From Streptococcus catagoni (GTDB lineage Bacteria; Bacillota; Bacilli; Lactobacillales; Streptococcaceae): 64,000 nt of DNA. Position 1 is the stretch's first letter. Every line of letters starts with the position of its first letter. Positions 1 to 9,502 of the stretch are shown in pieces. Position numbers and translations under genes: made by a program. The notes beneath the pieces were generated by a model that saw only the letters and a program-made list of their open reading frames with translations, made no database searches and was not told the origin of the DNA. The stretch is from the NCBI RefSeq assembly GCF_011421425.1, contig NZ_WPCW01000001.1, positions 62,001 through 126,000 on the forward strand, given 5' to 3'.

Positions 1-1
1 A

Positions 2-1018
2 GAAGATAAGCCCCTTAACCTTTCTACTTCTGCACTGACTATTTATTATGAAAACCAATATAAGTATTTCTTACAATATGTCCTTGAACTTCAGGAATTA
101 GAATCCATTCATCCAGATGCTAGACATCATGGAACCTACTTACATAGGGTTTTTGAGATGGTTCTTGCTGATCAAAGTCAGATCTCTTTTGATGAAAAGG
201 TGGATAAGGCTTTGCAAGTGGTTAATCAAGAAAAGATTTTCAAACAATTTTACCAAGAAGATGCAGAAGCAAAGTACAGTCTTAGGGTTCTAGAAGATAT
301 TGTCAAAGCCACAGCCAGTGTCCTTAAGATCAATCAGACTATAGAAACGCTAAGGCAGGAAGAAAGATTTAAGCTGCCCCTAGGGGACAAGCTTATCATT
401 AGTGGAACTATTGATCGAATTGATCGTTTATCAGATCAAAGTCTTGGTGTGGTTGACTATAAGTCAAGTCCCAATAAGTTCGATATTGAAAAGTTTTATA
501 ATGGTTTAAATTCACAGTTGATCACTTATTTGAATGCTTTACAAGAGGTGATGAAGGAAGATAAGTCCAGCAAGCTTTTTGGAGCCATGTATTTACATAT
601 GCAAGAGCCCAAAATGGATCTGTCTCATTTCAAAAATGTCGATGAAAAACTGATTGAAAAGGTATATGATGACCTTAAATATAAGGGAATCTTCCTAGAA
701 ACTGAAAAAGATAAGCTTGCTAATGGCTTATATCAGATTAAAAATAATATTTTTACAGCAGAAGAGTTGGAACTGTTACTGGCTTATAACCAGAATCTCT
801 TTTTAAAAACAGAAGGAGCCATTCGTCGGGGACACTTTTTGATTAATCCTTATACCGAAGATGGTAAGACAGTAAAGGGTGATCAATTAAAGGCTATTAC
901 GCGTTTTGAATCAGACTTGGATTTAGGCCAAGCCAGACATCTCCTTAAACTTCCGGCTAAAGAAAAACGTCAGGGCTTCTTAGAGCTCATGCGAAATGAA
1001 CAAAAAGGAGGTCTCTAA
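2..1018 (+). CDS. rexB: RexB (AddB-type) helicase-nuclease subunit, 3' part only
   Basis: C-terminal part of the RexB subunit of the RexAB (AddAB/RecBCD-like) enzyme, which resects double-strand breaks for homologous recombination. The frame is open from base 2, so the gene begins upstream of the window; the internal ATG at 158 is not a gene start. The RecB-type nuclease motif is visible (VVDYKSS followed by the QLITYL segment). The visible ~338 residues contain no cysteine, so the C-terminal iron-sulphur cysteines of Bacillus AddB are missing; I recall this being usual for lactic-acid-bacterial RexB. The stop overlaps the rexA start (TAATG), indicating translational coupling. Identity is supported by the motif and by the rexA partner. 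Confidence 0.93.
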   Translation, partial: EDKPLNLSTSALTIYYENQYKYFLQYVLELQELESIHPDARHHGTYLHRVFEMVLADQSQISFDEKVDKALQVVNQEKIFKQFYQEDAEAKYSLRVLEDIVKATASVLKINQTIETLRQEERFKLPLGDKLIISGTIDRIDRLSDQSLGVVDYKSSPNKFDIEKFYNGLNSQLITYLNALQEVMKEDKSSKLFGAMYLHMQEPKMDLSHFKNVDEKLIEKVYDDLKYKGIFLETEKDKLANGLYQIKNNIFTAEELELLLAYNQNLFLKTEGAIRRGHFLINPYTEDGKTVKGDQLKAITRFESDLDLGQARHLLKLPAKEKRQGFLELMRNEQKGGL

Positions 1019-4000
1019 TGTTATTTCCACTCTTTTTAAGTCCAGAAGAAATCAAGTCCTTACAAGCTGACGAAGCCCTTTCTGATCAGGTACAAAAGAG
1101 GACTCCTGAACAGATTGAAGCTATTTACACCAGCGGGCAAAATGTCTTAGTATCGGCCTCTGCGGGTTCTGGGAAAACCTTTGTTATGGTTGAGCGCATT
1201 ATCGACAAGATTTTACGTGGTGTTTCCATTGAGGATCTCTTTATTTCCACTTTTACAGTTAAGGCTGCAAGGGAATTAAAAGAACGTCTAGAAAAGAAAC
1301 TCCTAGAAGAAATCAGGAAAACAGGAGATACTTCTCTTAATACCTACCTGAATAAGCAGTTGCAATCCCTCTACTTAGCAGATATTGGGACTATGGACGC
1401 CTTTACACAAAAATTAGTCAGTGACCATGGCTATAGCATAGGCATATCCCCAAAATATCGCATCATGCAGGATAAGTCTGAACAAGATATCTTAAAAAAT
1501 ACTGTTTATAAGGAGCTATTTGCTGATTACCTTGAAGGTGACCATGCTGAAAGCTTTATTAAGCTGGTGAAGAATTTTTCTGCCAATGCTAAAAATTCAA
1601 GAGTCTTTAGGGAAGCAGTCTATAAAATCTACTATTTCAGCCAATCAACAGCCGATCCAGAATGGTGGATGGAAAAGAGGTTTTTAAAGGCAGCAAAAAG
1701 CCTGCAAAGTTATAAAGACTTACCAGATCAAACGATAGGAACCTTCTTGTTCTCCATGCAAGATACGGCGGATCAATTAAAAGATCTAACAGAGCTTGAG
1801 GACTATGAGCAGTTAACTAAAAAAGGTCTACCAAGCAAAAAATACCTTAAGCACTTAGAGATCATTGAAAGACTTTATGATTGGGCTAAGCATTTTGATC
1901 ATTACTATGGTAAGGAAAAAATTGGGCAGCTAGCTCTGGATTTAACAAAACTTTTACCAACAAGCAGTTATATCACCCTTCTTGGACAAAAATATCCCAT
2001 CTACAAACAATTACAGGAACAGATAAGATCCTTAAGGCACCTAGATACCATTCTCACTTATCAGGGAGAATCCCTGCCACTCCTGGAACTACTACAGGCA
2101 TTTGTAACTGACTTTTCAAGGAATTATTTAGAAGCTAAAAGACAAGAAAATGCTTATGAATTTTCTGATATCGCTCATTTTGCAATCAGAATTTTAGAAG
2201 AATATCCAGACATTCGTCAGACCTATCAACAGAAATACCATGAAGTGATGGTAGATGAGTATCAAGATAACAATCATATGCAAGAACGTCTTTTGGAACT
2301 ATTGAGTACAGGTCATAACCGTTTTATGGTAGGTGATATCAAACAGTCTATCTATCGTTTTAGACAGGCTGACCCACAGATTTTCAATGAAAAGTTCAAA
2401 GATTACCAAGAAAATCCAGACCATGGCAAATTAATTTTGCTAAAAGAAAACTTTAGAAGCCAGTCTGAGGTGATTAATGCGACCAATGCTGTTTTTTCTC
2501 ACCTCATGGATGAAAATATTGGAGATATCCTCTATGATCAGACCCATTTTTTAGTAGCTGGCAGTGATCGTCAAAAAGTAGCAAAAGATAAGAACAAGTG
2601 TCAGCTCTTAATTTATGATCTTGATAGTCAGGAAAATTCATCCAGTTCTAGTTCCGAAGAAAGTGATGATATGGGAAATCAGCTATCAGCTGGAGAAATC
2701 AAACTCGTTGCCAAAGAAATCATTGCCTTACATCAAAAAGAAAAGGTAGCTTTTTCAGATATTACCTTACTTGTCTCATCAAGAACCCGAAATGATAGCA
2801 TTTTTCAAACCTTTGATTATTTTGGTATTCCCTTGGTGGCTGATGGAGGCCAGGATAATTATTTGAAGTCAGTGGAAGTCATGGTCATGCTAGATACCCT
2901 GAGAACCATTAATAACCCTCTAAATGACTACGCCCTAGTTGCCTTATTAAGATCCCCAATGTTTGCTTTTGATGAAGATCAATTAACAAGAATAGCTCTG
3001 CAGAATTCCCAAGGAGAAGTAGCTGAGAGTTTTTATGAAAAAATAACTGCTTCTTTACAGTCTAAGGGTCAACATCCCCAACTAATTGGCCAAGAATTGT
3101 TCCAAAAGTTAGCATATTTTGATCAGACCCTAAAAGATTGGCGTACTTTTTCAAAGACCCATTCCTTATATGATTTAATTTGGAAAATCTTCAATGACCG
3201 CTTCTATTTTGATTACGTCAGTGATTCACCAAAAGGAGAGCAGGCTCAGGCTAACTTGTATGCTCTAGCCTTAAGAGCCAGTCAGTTTGAAAAAACAGGT
3301 TTTAAGGGACTCTCACGTTTTATTGGGATGATTGACAAGATTTTATCCAGTCAGAATGATTTGGCTGATGTGGCCGTAAGTCCAGCTAAAAATGCTGTTA
3401 ATTTGATGACAATTCACAAGTCCAAGGGATTGGAATTTAAATACGTCTTCATTTTAAGTTGTGATAAAAAATTTAGCATGGCTGATGTGCAGTCACCCCT
3501 CATTTTAAATCGTCAAACTGGTATTGGGATCAAATACCTGGCAGATCTTAAGGATCAATTGGGAGAAGAGCAGCTTTCAAGTGTTAAAGTTTATTTAGAA
3601 ACTCTGCCTTATCAGCTGCACCGAGACCAATTGAAACGGGCAAGCCTATCTGAACAAATGCGCTTACTATATGTGGCTATGACCAGAGCTGAAAAGAAAT
3701 TATTTTTGGTTGGCAAAGGAAGTCAGGAAAAATTAAGTCATAAATATGATGGTAGTCGTCAGGGCAATCATTTGCCTCAGTCACTAAGAGAAAGTAGTCA
3801 GACCTTTCAAGACTGGTTATTGGCCATTCATGAAAGCTTTAAAAATGAAAATCTTTTTTACGACATTAGCTACGTTGGTGAGGATGAGCTCAGTGATGAA
3901 AAAATTGGTCAACTTAAGCTTGAACCTAAATTGAAAACTGATAATCTGAGGGATAATAGACAGTCTGAGCAGATTGTGCGTGCTTTGGATATGCTGGAAA

Positions 4001-4668
4001 AAGTTGAAGAAATTAATGAAAGGTATAAGGCTGCAATTAATCTGCCAACAGTTAGAACTCCTAGTCAGGTTAAGAAGTTCTATCAATCCATGATGGATAC
4101 AGAAGGTGTTGATATTATTGAAAAAGACTATCAAAAAGCCCAAGAATTTAAATTGCCAGATTTCTCAGATCAGCATAAAATTGAAGCCAGTCAAATTGGT
4201 TCTAGCCTACATGAGCTAATGCAAAGGATCAAGATAAGTGAAAAGGTGACCAAGGAAGATATCTTAAAAGCCTTGGATGAGGTTGAAGCAGAAGCAGAGG
4301 TAAAAGAAAAAATTGATGTCCTAAAAATTCAGACTTTCTTTGAAGACAGCCGCCTTGGACAACTGATTCAAGAAAAGAAGGATAAACTGCACCGAGAAGC
4401 AGCTTTTGCCATTTTGAAAAAGGATCTCTTAAGCCAGGAAAAATTTGTAGTACGTGGGATTATAGATGGCTACCTTTTGCTTGAGGATCGCATTATCTTG
4501 TTTGATTATAAGACAGATAAGTACAAAAATAGTCTGGACTTAAAGGATCGCTATACTCAGCAATTAAGTCTGTACGAAGAAGCCTTGATCCAGGCTTATG
4601 GAATCAAAAAGGTTGATAAATACCTTGTCCTCTTAGGTGGTGAGAAATTGGAAGTTCTGGAACTTTAA
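1018..4668 (+). CDS. rexA: RexA (AddA-type) ATP-dependent helicase/nuclease subunit A
   Basis: 1216-residue UvrD/PcrA-type helicase with a C-terminal RecB nuclease, the motor and 3'-strand nuclease of the RexAB complex. The Walker A motif SASAGSGKT is at about residues 46-54, the DExx-type motif VDEYQD near 412, the late helicase motif LLYVAMTRAEKKLF near 883, and the nuclease motif FDYKTDKY near 1162 followed by QQLSLYEEAL. Length is normal for the family. The ATG overlaps the rexB stop and a ribosome-binding site (aaaggagg) lies inside the rexB end, so the two are translated as a unit. No clear T-rich terminator follows; only two small hairpins are seen at about 4679-4716. Confidence 0.97.
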   Translation: MLFPLFLSPEEIKSLQADEALSDQVQKRTPEQIEAIYTSGQNVLVSASAGSGKTFVMVERIIDKILRGVSIEDLFISTFTVKAARELKERLEKKLLEEIRKTGDTSLNTYLNKQLQSLYLADIGTMDAFTQKLVSDHGYSIGISPKYRIMQDKSEQDILKNTVYKELFADYLEGDHAESFIKLVKNFSANAKNSRVFREAVYKIYYFSQSTADPEWWMEKRFLKAAKSLQSYKDLPDQTIGTFLFSMQDTADQLKDLTELEDYEQLTKKGLPSKKYLKHLEIIERLYDWAKHFDHYYGKEKIGQLALDLTKLLPTSSYITLLGQKYPIYKQLQEQIRSLRHLDTILTYQGESLPLLELLQAFVTDFSRNYLEAKRQENAYEFSDIAHFAIRILEEYPDIRQTYQQKYHEVMVDEYQDNNHMQERLLELLSTGHNRFMVGDIKQSIYRFRQADPQIFNEKFKDYQENPDHGKLILLKENFRSQSEVINATNAVFSHLMDENIGDILYDQTHFLVAGSDRQKVAKDKNKCQLLIYDLDSQENSSSSSSEESDDMGNQLSAGEIKLVAKEIIALHQKEKVAFSDITLLVSSRTRNDSIFQTFDYFGIPLVADGGQDNYLKSVEVMVMLDTLRTINNPLNDYALVALLRSPMFAFDEDQLTRIALQNSQGEVAESFYEKITASLQSKGQHPQLIGQELFQKLAYFDQTLKDWRTFSKTHSLYDLIWKIFNDRFYFDYVSDSPKGEQAQANLYALALRASQFEKTGFKGLSRFIGMIDKILSSQNDLADVAVSPAKNAVNLMTIHKSKGLEFKYVFILSCDKKFSMADVQSPLILNRQTGIGIKYLADLKDQLGEEQLSSVKVYLETLPYQLHRDQLKRASLSEQMRLLYVAMTRAEKKLFLVGKGSQEKLSHKYDGSRQGNHLPQSLRESSQTFQDWLLAIHESFKNENLFYDISYVGEDELSDEKIGQLKLEPKLKTDNLRDNRQSEQIVRALDMLEKVEEINERYKAAINLPTVRTPSQVKKFYQSMMDTEGVDIIEKDYQKAQEFKLPDFSDQHKIEASQIGSSLHELMQRIKISEKVTKEDILKALDEVEAEAEVKEKIDVLKIQTFFEDSRLGQLIQEKKDKLHREAAFAILKKDLLSQEKFVVRGIIDGYLLLEDRIILFDYKTDKYKNSLDLKDRYTQQLSLYEEALIQAYGIKKVDKYLVLLGGEKLEVLEL

Positions 4669-4728
4669 GCTTAAAACCAGCTGAAAAGCTGCCATAGTAA
4701 ATGGCACTCTCAACAGCTCTGCAATTAA

Positions 4729-4948
4729 AAAAATGTTTTAAGTGTCGCTTTATGTTTGACTAATGAAGTAAATAAAGGTGAGTTTTTAAGTATAGTTGGT
4801 CCATGGATCTGGTAAGAGTACACTATTAAATATTATCTCTGGTTTGCCAACTCCTACAAGTGGGGGCTATTTAGAAGATCAAAATCTATATGAGTTAAAT
4901 TCAAGCAAGTTAGCTAGATTACGAAGGGAGAGAAAAAGAAACATTTGA
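4729..4948 (+). pseudogene. remnant of an ABC transporter ATP-binding protein
   Basis: A decayed N-terminal half of an ABC ATPase of the peptide/bacteriocin-export (LolD/SalX-like) kind. One frame reads NKGEFLSIVGP up to 4803. A frameshift follows, and the next frame (from 4799) continues GSGKSTLLNIISGLPTPTSG, then NLYELNSSKLARLRRER, to a TGA at 4946-4948. The Walker A motif is therefore split by the frameshift. No start codon with a ribosome-binding site was found and everything after the Walker A region, including the signature and Walker B motifs, is missing. The next fragment looks like the end of the partner permease. Family assignment is by motif only. Confidence 0.7.
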
Positions 4949-4950
4949 AA

Positions 4951-5248
4951 TAAAACAATTATTTATTTTAGGATTAAGACCACTAGATATTTTTTTTAAA
5001 AAGAATTTGAAATCCTCATTTATTCATTTACAACACTGGTAATATCTTTGATGTGTAATTTTGTGTTGAGTTTAATGTTTGTTAGAATAACCCAACTGTT
5101 TAATAAAACTATGATTTGGATTAATATCTGGCTGCCATCTCTCTTACTATCGTTAGCAATATTTGTATTAATGTCAATTGTAGCAATGGCTAAAGTGATA
5201 AGCACTAAGTGGGATATTTTAGAATTTAATGTAGATACAGATTTCTAA
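4951..5248 (+). pseudogene. remnant of a membrane permease C-terminus (probable ABC transporter partner)
   Basis: One frame reads QLFILGLRPLDIFFKK and then breaks at a T/A homopolymer near 4990-5000. The next frame continues through hydrophobic segments (TTLVISLMCNFVLSLMF and SLLLSLAIFVLMSIVAMAK) and ends FNVDTDF with a stop at 5246-5248. The pattern of C-terminal transmembrane helices with a short polar tail, directly after a broken ABC ATPase, suggests the permease of the same lost transporter, perhaps bacteriocin-associated. The stretch could be translated from a TTG or ATG at 5048/5051, but no good ribosome-binding site was seen. A function is not claimed. Confidence 0.5.
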
Positions 5249-5335
5249 TATGCTGAAGTTTTTCAAATGATTTCATGCTTCTAAGCTACCTTAATATTTC
5301 TTTACTTAGTATGTGCTAGAATTTTAGAAAGTTTA

Positions 5336-5364
5336 TTGACATTTTCCGAAAAGTTATGTAATAT
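5336..5364 (+). promoter_or_regulatory. sigma-A promoter of rpsU
   Basis: A consensus -35 (TTGACA, 5336-5341) is separated by 17 bases from a -10 TAATAT (5359-5364). The predicted transcript starts about 40 bases before the rpsU ATG, which has a strong ribosome-binding site (gaggaggtg). Confidence 0.8.
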
Positions 5365-5410
5365 ATTTAAGAACGTGAAAATGTTACAATATCTTGAGGA
5401 GGTGAAACAC

Positions 5411-5587
5411 ATGTCAAAAACAGTAGTACGTAAAAATGAATCACTTGACGATGCACTTCGTCGTTTCAAACGTTCTGTTACTAAAGCTGGTACTCTTCAA
5501 GAATCTCGTAAACGTGAATTCTACGAAAAACCTTCTGTAAAACGTAAACGTAAATCAGAAGCAGCTCGCAAACGTAAAAAATTCTAA
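5411..5587 (+). CDS. rpsU: 30S ribosomal protein S21
   Basis: 58-residue basic protein beginning [19 protein letters not shown] and ending in an Arg/Lys-rich tail (RKRKKF), full length for S21, a small-subunit protein important for initiation-site recognition. The ATG at 5411 is chosen because gaggaggtg lies 6 bases upstream; an in-frame ATG at 5336 would begin inside the promoter. The gene stands alone, with its own promoter and a strong terminator, between decayed transporter remnants and convergent mscL. Confidence 0.97.
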
Positions 5588-5592
5588 TTTTA

Positions 5593-5640
5593 GATGATAT
5601 TAAAAGCAGTCTCCTTGAGGCTGCTTTTAATATCATCTTT
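5593..5640 (+). terminator. rho-independent terminator of rpsU
   Basis: A perfect 17-bp inverted repeat (5593-5609 with 5621-5637) encloses an 11-base loop that can itself pair CC/GG. The stem begins GATGATATTAAAAGCAG. A short T run follows. Confidence 0.85.
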
Positions 5641-5696
5641 GTTCTTTACTGACTCTACCTAAGAGTATAAACTTACCTTTCTGGTAAACTTTCTTA

Positions 5697-5731
5697 AAGA
5701 AAAACACCGCAAAATCTCATTTTTGCGGTGT
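5697..5731 (-). terminator. rho-independent terminator of mscL (minus strand)
   Basis: An 11-bp perfect stem (ACACCGCAAAA at 5704-5714 with 5721-5731) is followed, on the minus strand, by a T run (A run 5698-5703 on plus). It lies 29 bases past the mscL stop. Confidence 0.88.
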
Positions 5732-5759
5732 CAGTCTGTTTTTAATCCCTGAGAGGAAA

Positions 5760-6146
5760 TTAAATGTTTTTTTGAGCAAGCAAGTCACGGATTTGAACTA
5801 AAAGCTCTTCTTGAGTAGGGCCTGCGATGACTTCTTCCTCAGCTTCAGCTTGTTTTCTAAAGCTCATAGCTTTATTGGCAGCCTTAACAACGAAGAATAA
5901 AGTTGTACCAACAACTAAGAAATTAAGAACAGCAGCTAGAAAATTACCATAGTGAACTCCGTTCCATGATAATTGTGCGATATTGGCAACACCAGCTGCT
6001 TTTAGTACTGGGTTTAAGATAAGTGGAGTTACCACATCAGCTACTAAAGAGTCAATAATAGCTTTGAAAGCAGCTCCAATAACAACGGCTACAGCAAGGT
6101 CTAAAACATTGCCCTTAAATAAAAATTCTTTTAGTTCTTTAATCAT
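5760..6146 (-). CDS. mscL: large-conductance mechanosensitive channel MscL
   Basis: 128-residue MscL, a homopentameric membrane channel that opens under membrane tension to release solutes during osmotic downshock. The N-terminal helix MIKELKEFLFKGNVLDLAVA leads into TM1 (AVAVVIGAAFKAIIDSL). TM2 ([20 protein letters not shown]) and a charged C-terminal helix ending LLVQIRDLLAQKNI follow, which is normal length and order. It has an aaaggggatt ribosome-binding region, its own promoter and its own terminator, so it is a single-gene unit divergent from dnaG. Confidence 0.97.
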   Translation of the reverse strand: MIKELKEFLFKGNVLDLAVAVVIGAAFKAIIDSLVADVVTPLILNPVLKAAGVANIAQLSWNGVHYGNFLAAVLNFLVVGTTLFFVVKAANKAMSFRKQAEAEEEVIAGPTQEELLVQIRDLLAQKNI

Positions 6147-6173
6147 GAGAATCCCCTTTTTTAATTTTTACTA

Positions 6174-6203
6174 ATCATAACATAAATTTAATAAAACTTC
6201 CAA
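6174..6203 (-). promoter_or_regulatory. promoter of mscL
   Basis: On the minus strand a TTGGAA -35 (6198-6203) and a TATGAT -10 (6174-6179) are 18 bases apart. TG stands one base before the -10 (extended -10). Confidence 0.6.
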
Positions 6204-6226
6204 TTCTTTACCCTGCTTTTTTAAAA

Positions 6227-6255
6227 TTTACAAAGCAATTGACAAATGTTATAAT
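6227..6255 (+). promoter_or_regulatory. promoter of the dnaG-rpoD operon
   Basis: TTTACA (6227-6232) and a perfect TATAAT (6250-6255) are 17 bases apart. A TTGACA at 6239 lies only 5 bases before the -10 and cannot pair with it. Confidence 0.75.
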
Positions 6256-6299
6256 GAAATGTAAAAAATATACTGGGCTTTTTATGGGGAGGTGACAAC

Positions 6300-8084
6300 T
6301 TGGCTATTGATAAAGAACTGATTTCTCAAATAAAAGATAGTGTTAATATCGTTGATGTCATAGGCGAAGTTGTCAGTCTTTCAAAAGCTGGACGTCATTA
6401 TCTAGGCCTCTGTCCTTTTCATAAAGAAAAGACCCCATCCTTTAATGTTGTTGAAGATAAGCAATTTTTTCATTGTTTTGGTTGTGGCAGGTCTGGTGAT
6501 GTTTTTAAATTTGTGGAGGCATATAGGCAGGTTCCTTTCTTAGAGAGTGTTCAGATACTAGCTGATAAATCTGGAATTGCTCTAGACCTAAAACCCAATA
6601 ACAAGCCTCTATCTTCTCAAAAAAATGCTCATCAGACCTTAATAGACATACATGAGGATGCCCAAAAATTTTACCATGCAGTCCTAATGACAACAAAGAT
6701 AGGGCAAGAAGCAAAGTCCTATCTTTATAGTCGTGGTCTCAATGATCAATTAATCGAGCATTTTAAGATTGGTCTAGCACCAAGTGAATCGAATTATTTG
6801 TACCAAAGCTTAAAAAAGAAGTATGATGATGAAAAGCTAGCTGCTAGTGGTTTATTCAACTTATCAGAAACCTCTAATACTGTTTATGATGCCTTTCGTA
6901 ATCGTATTATGTTTCCCCTAACAGATGAATACGGGAATATCATAGCCTTTTCAGGACGTCAATGGACTGAAAGTGATCGTGAAAAGAAAGTTGCAAAATA
7001 CAAAAATTCAAGGGCAACGGTCTTATTTAATAAGTCTTACGAATTTTATCACTTAGATAAGGCCAAGCCAGTCATAGCCAAAAGCCATGAAGTCTACCTA
7101 ATGGAAGGTTTTATGGACGTCATTGCTGCTTACCGAGCTGGTTTTGAAAATGCCATAGCTTCAATGGGAACAGCACTGACAAATGAACATATTGCACATT
7201 TAAAGAGAATCACTAAAAAAATTATCTTGACCTATGATGGTGATGATGCTGGTCAAAATGCTATTGCCAAGTCCTTAGAACTTTTAAAAGAATTTCAAGT
7301 TGAGATTGTCAGGATACCTAATCAGATGGATCCTGATGAATTTGTTCAGAAAAATTCTCCTGAGGACCTAGCCCAGCTACTGAAAAATTCGCGTATTAGT
7401 AGTTCCGAATTTTACATTGATTATCTAAAACCTGATAATATGGATAATCTCCAATCACAAATTGCTTATGTGGAAAAGATTTCACAGATTATCGCTCAGG
7501 TATCGTCAATAACAGCTCAAAATTCATATATCAATAAGGTTGCTGATTTATTGCCTGATTTTGACTATTTTCAAGTTGAACAGACCGTTAATAGCTTTAG
7601 ATTGCAAGATAGGCAAAGAAGGCAGGCGCAAAACCAAGAACCAACTAAGCAACTAGTAAATTTACCCCTTTCTCGAAGCTTAACGGCTTTAGTCAAGACA
7701 GAAAATCATTTACTTTACCGTTTGCTTCATCATGATTTTCTTTTAAATGATTTTCGAAACAGAGAAGATTTTCACTTTGAAACAGCTGAATTACAAGAGT
7801 TGTACCAACTACTAAAAACTAATGGAGAGATAACATCATATGATCTATTAAACTTATCTCCGCAAGTAAACCAAGCCTATTATGGTGTTTTGGAAGAGAA
7901 TCTTCCAGAGCAGATAGCAAATGGTGAGATAGATGATATACTTCGGAAACGTCAGAATCTCCTTTATGATCGAGATATACATAAACAAGGAAAACAAGTT
8001 AGGGAATCTAGTAATAAGGGTGACCACCAACTAGCTTTAGATGTTTTAGAAAACTTAATTGCTCAAAAAAGAAAAATGGAATAG
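6300..8084 (+). CDS. dnaG: DNA primase
   Basis: 594-residue DnaG, which makes the RNA primers for replication and binds the DnaB-type helicase through its C-terminus. The CHC2-type zinc site is C38, H41, C59 and C62 (CPFH and CFGC). The TOPRIM catalytic core has the acidic motif LMEGFMDV near 269 and YDGDDAG near 311. The start is a TTG at 6300, placed after a ggggaggtg ribosome-binding site; no in-frame ATG fits. rpoD follows 8 bases later, the conserved primase/sigma pair. Confidence 0.97.
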   Translation: MAIDKELISQIKDSVNIVDVIGEVVSLSKAGRHYLGLCPFHKEKTPSFNVVEDKQFFHCFGCGRSGDVFKFVEAYRQVPFLESVQILADKSGIALDLKPNNKPLSSQKNAHQTLIDIHEDAQKFYHAVLMTTKIGQEAKSYLYSRGLNDQLIEHFKIGLAPSESNYLYQSLKKKYDDEKLAASGLFNLSETSNTVYDAFRNRIMFPLTDEYGNIIAFSGRQWTESDREKKVAKYKNSRATVLFNKSYEFYHLDKAKPVIAKSHEVYLMEGFMDVIAAYRAGFENAIASMGTALTNEHIAHLKRITKKIILTYDGDDAGQNAIAKSLELLKEFQVEIVRIPNQMDPDEFVQKNSPEDLAQLLKNSRISSSEFYIDYLKPDNMDNLQSQIAYVEKISQIIAQVSSITAQNSYINKVADLLPDFDYFQVEQTVNSFRLQDRQRRQAQNQEPTKQLVNLPLSRSLTALVKTENHLLYRLLHHDFLLNDFRNREDFHFETAELQELYQLLKTNGEITSYDLLNLSPQVNQAYYGVLEENLPEQIANGEIDDILRKRQNLLYDRDIHKQGKQVRESSNKGDHQLALDVLENLIAQKRKME

Positions 8085-8092
8085 AGGAAAAT

Positions 8093-9202
8093 ATGGCAAA
8101 AGAAAAGGAAATGATCACTTTTAATGTTCAAGTTGCAGAATTCATCCGTAACCACAAAAAAGAAGGTACAGCTGTTGATGAAGAGGTAACTGAAAAACTT
8201 GTTATTCCATTTACATTGGAAGCTGAACAAATAGATGATTTATTAGAACGTCTAACGGATGGCGGTATTTCCATAACAGATAAGGATGGTAATCCTTCTA
8301 TAAAATACGTTGTTGAAGGTCCAAAACCTGAAGAACTAACGGATGAACAATTGATTGGTAGCAATTCTGCCAAGGTCAATGACCCAGTCCGTATGTACCT
8401 TAAAGAAATCGGTGTTGTTCCTCTCTTAACTTCTGAAGAAGAAAAAGACCTGGCTGTCCTTGTGGATCAAGGTGATTTAGAAGCCAAACAGCGTCTTGCT
8501 GAGGCCAACTTACGTTTGGTGGTATCTATTGCTAAACGTTATGTAGGACGTGGTATGCAGTTCCTCGATTTGATCCAAGAAGGTAACATGGGGCTTATGA
8601 AAGCTGTTGACAAATTTGACTATTCCAAAGGTTTTAAATTTTCAACCTATGCAACCTGGTGGATTCGTCAAGCTATCACCCGTGCCATAGCAGACCAAGC
8701 ACGTACCATTCGTATTCCAGTTCACATGGTTGAAACCATCAATAAACTGGTTCGTGAACAAAGAAATCTTCTTCAAGAATTGGGTCAGGATCCAACACCA
8801 GAACAAATAGCTGAACGTATGGAAATGACACCAGACAAGGTACGTGAGATTCTAAAAATTGCTCAAGAACCGGTCTCTCTTGAAACACCTATTGGTGAAG
8901 AAGATGATAGTCACCTAGGTGATTTTATCGAAGATGAGGTTATCGAAAATCCAGTTGACTACACGACTCGTGTCGTTCTACGTGAACAATTAGATGAAGT
9001 GCTAGATACCCTCACAGACCGTGAAGAAAATGTTCTTCGTCTACGCTTTGGACTTGATGATGGAAAAATGCGCACACTGGAAGATGTTGGTAAAGTCTTC
9101 AACGTGACCAGAGAACGTATCCGACAAATAGAAGCTAAGGCTCTCCGCAAACTCCGCCACCCAAGCAGAAGCAAACAATTAAGAGACTTTATAGAGGATT
9201 AG
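8093..9202 (+). CDS. rpoD: primary sigma factor RpoD (SigA)
   Basis: 369-residue housekeeping sigma factor that directs RNA polymerase to -35/-10 promoters. Regions run in the usual order: 1.1-like acidic N-terminus, region 1.2 ([11 protein letters not shown]), 2.1-2.4 ([20 protein letters not shown] and [17 protein letters not shown]), region 3, and region 4.2 with the helix-turn-helix ([20 protein letters not shown]). It ends at LRDFIED, the typical terminus. Cotranscribed with dnaG; a perfect hairpin begins at its stop codon. Confidence 0.98.
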   Translation: MAKEKEMITFNVQVAEFIRNHKKEGTAVDEEVTEKLVIPFTLEAEQIDDLLERLTDGGISITDKDGNPSIKYVVEGPKPEELTDEQLIGSNSAKVNDPVRMYLKEIGVVPLLTSEEEKDLAVLVDQGDLEAKQRLAEANLRLVVSIAKRYVGRGMQFLDLIQEGNMGLMKAVDKFDYSKGFKFSTYATWWIRQAITRAIADQARTIRIPVHMVETINKLVREQRNLLQELGQDPTPEQIAERMEMTPDKVREILKIAQEPVSLETPIGEEDDSHLGDFIEDEVIENPVDYTTRVVLREQLDEVLDTLTDREENVLRLRFGLDDGKMRTLEDVGKVFNVTRERIRQIEAKALRKLRHPSRSKQLRDFIED

Positions 9203-9223
9203 AACACCACAGTGTGGTGTTCT
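9201..9223 (+). terminator. hairpin at the end of rpoD
   Basis: A perfect 10-bp palindromic stem (AGAACACCAC, loop AGT) starts within the rpoD stop codon. No T run follows, so it may be an mRNA-stabilising hairpin, a poor terminator, or the first element of the structured region downstream. Confidence 0.55.
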
Positions 9224-9500
9224 AACGGCGAGTTAGAAATAAAATACGAGCTTTGTGGTCCAGTGGCAGCTATCAGCGGTTCTCCCGAAAACAGAGAAGA
9301 GAACCTTACCTTAGCTTCTTAACCGCTCCCTGAAAACAAAAAAGGAGCGCAAATCTGAGTGACCTTTTTAAAGCCGATCCAGCATTAGGATGCTTTAGTC
9401 TCCTATAGTAGGATTATCTTTCTTGGCTCCATGCCCTAGGCTCAGATGCTTCTAACGGGCATTCTCTTTTAAAACTGTACGTTTCTTAGGAAGGAATGGG
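9224..9500 (+). ncRNA. candidate structured RNA between rpoD and the DUF59 gene
   Basis: 277 bases without a plausible reading frame but with consecutive inverted repeats. They are GGTTCTC/GAGAACC (9278-9284 with 9299-9305), a long-range GCGGTT/AACCGC (9276-9281 with 9321-9326), CGCTCC/GGAGCG (9324-9329 with 9344-9349), AGCAT/ATGCT (9381-9394), TCCTA/TAGGA (9401-9413) and TGCCC/GGGCA (9432-9436 with 9457-9461). The last bases form the ribosome-binding site of the next gene. It could be an independent small RNA or a long cis-acting leader. I do not recognise it as tmRNA, RNase P RNA, 6S RNA or a T-box. Strand is assumed from the flanking genes. Confidence 0.45.
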
Positions 9501-9502
9501 AA

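Noticed and set aside
3817..4143. 108-codon minus-strand frame inside rexA
   Set aside because: Antisense shadow in conserved rexA coding sequence, no start signals.
6239..6244. TTGACA upstream of dnaG as a -35 box
   Set aside because: It is only 5 bases from the TATAAT; TTTACA at 6227 has the correct 17-base spacing.
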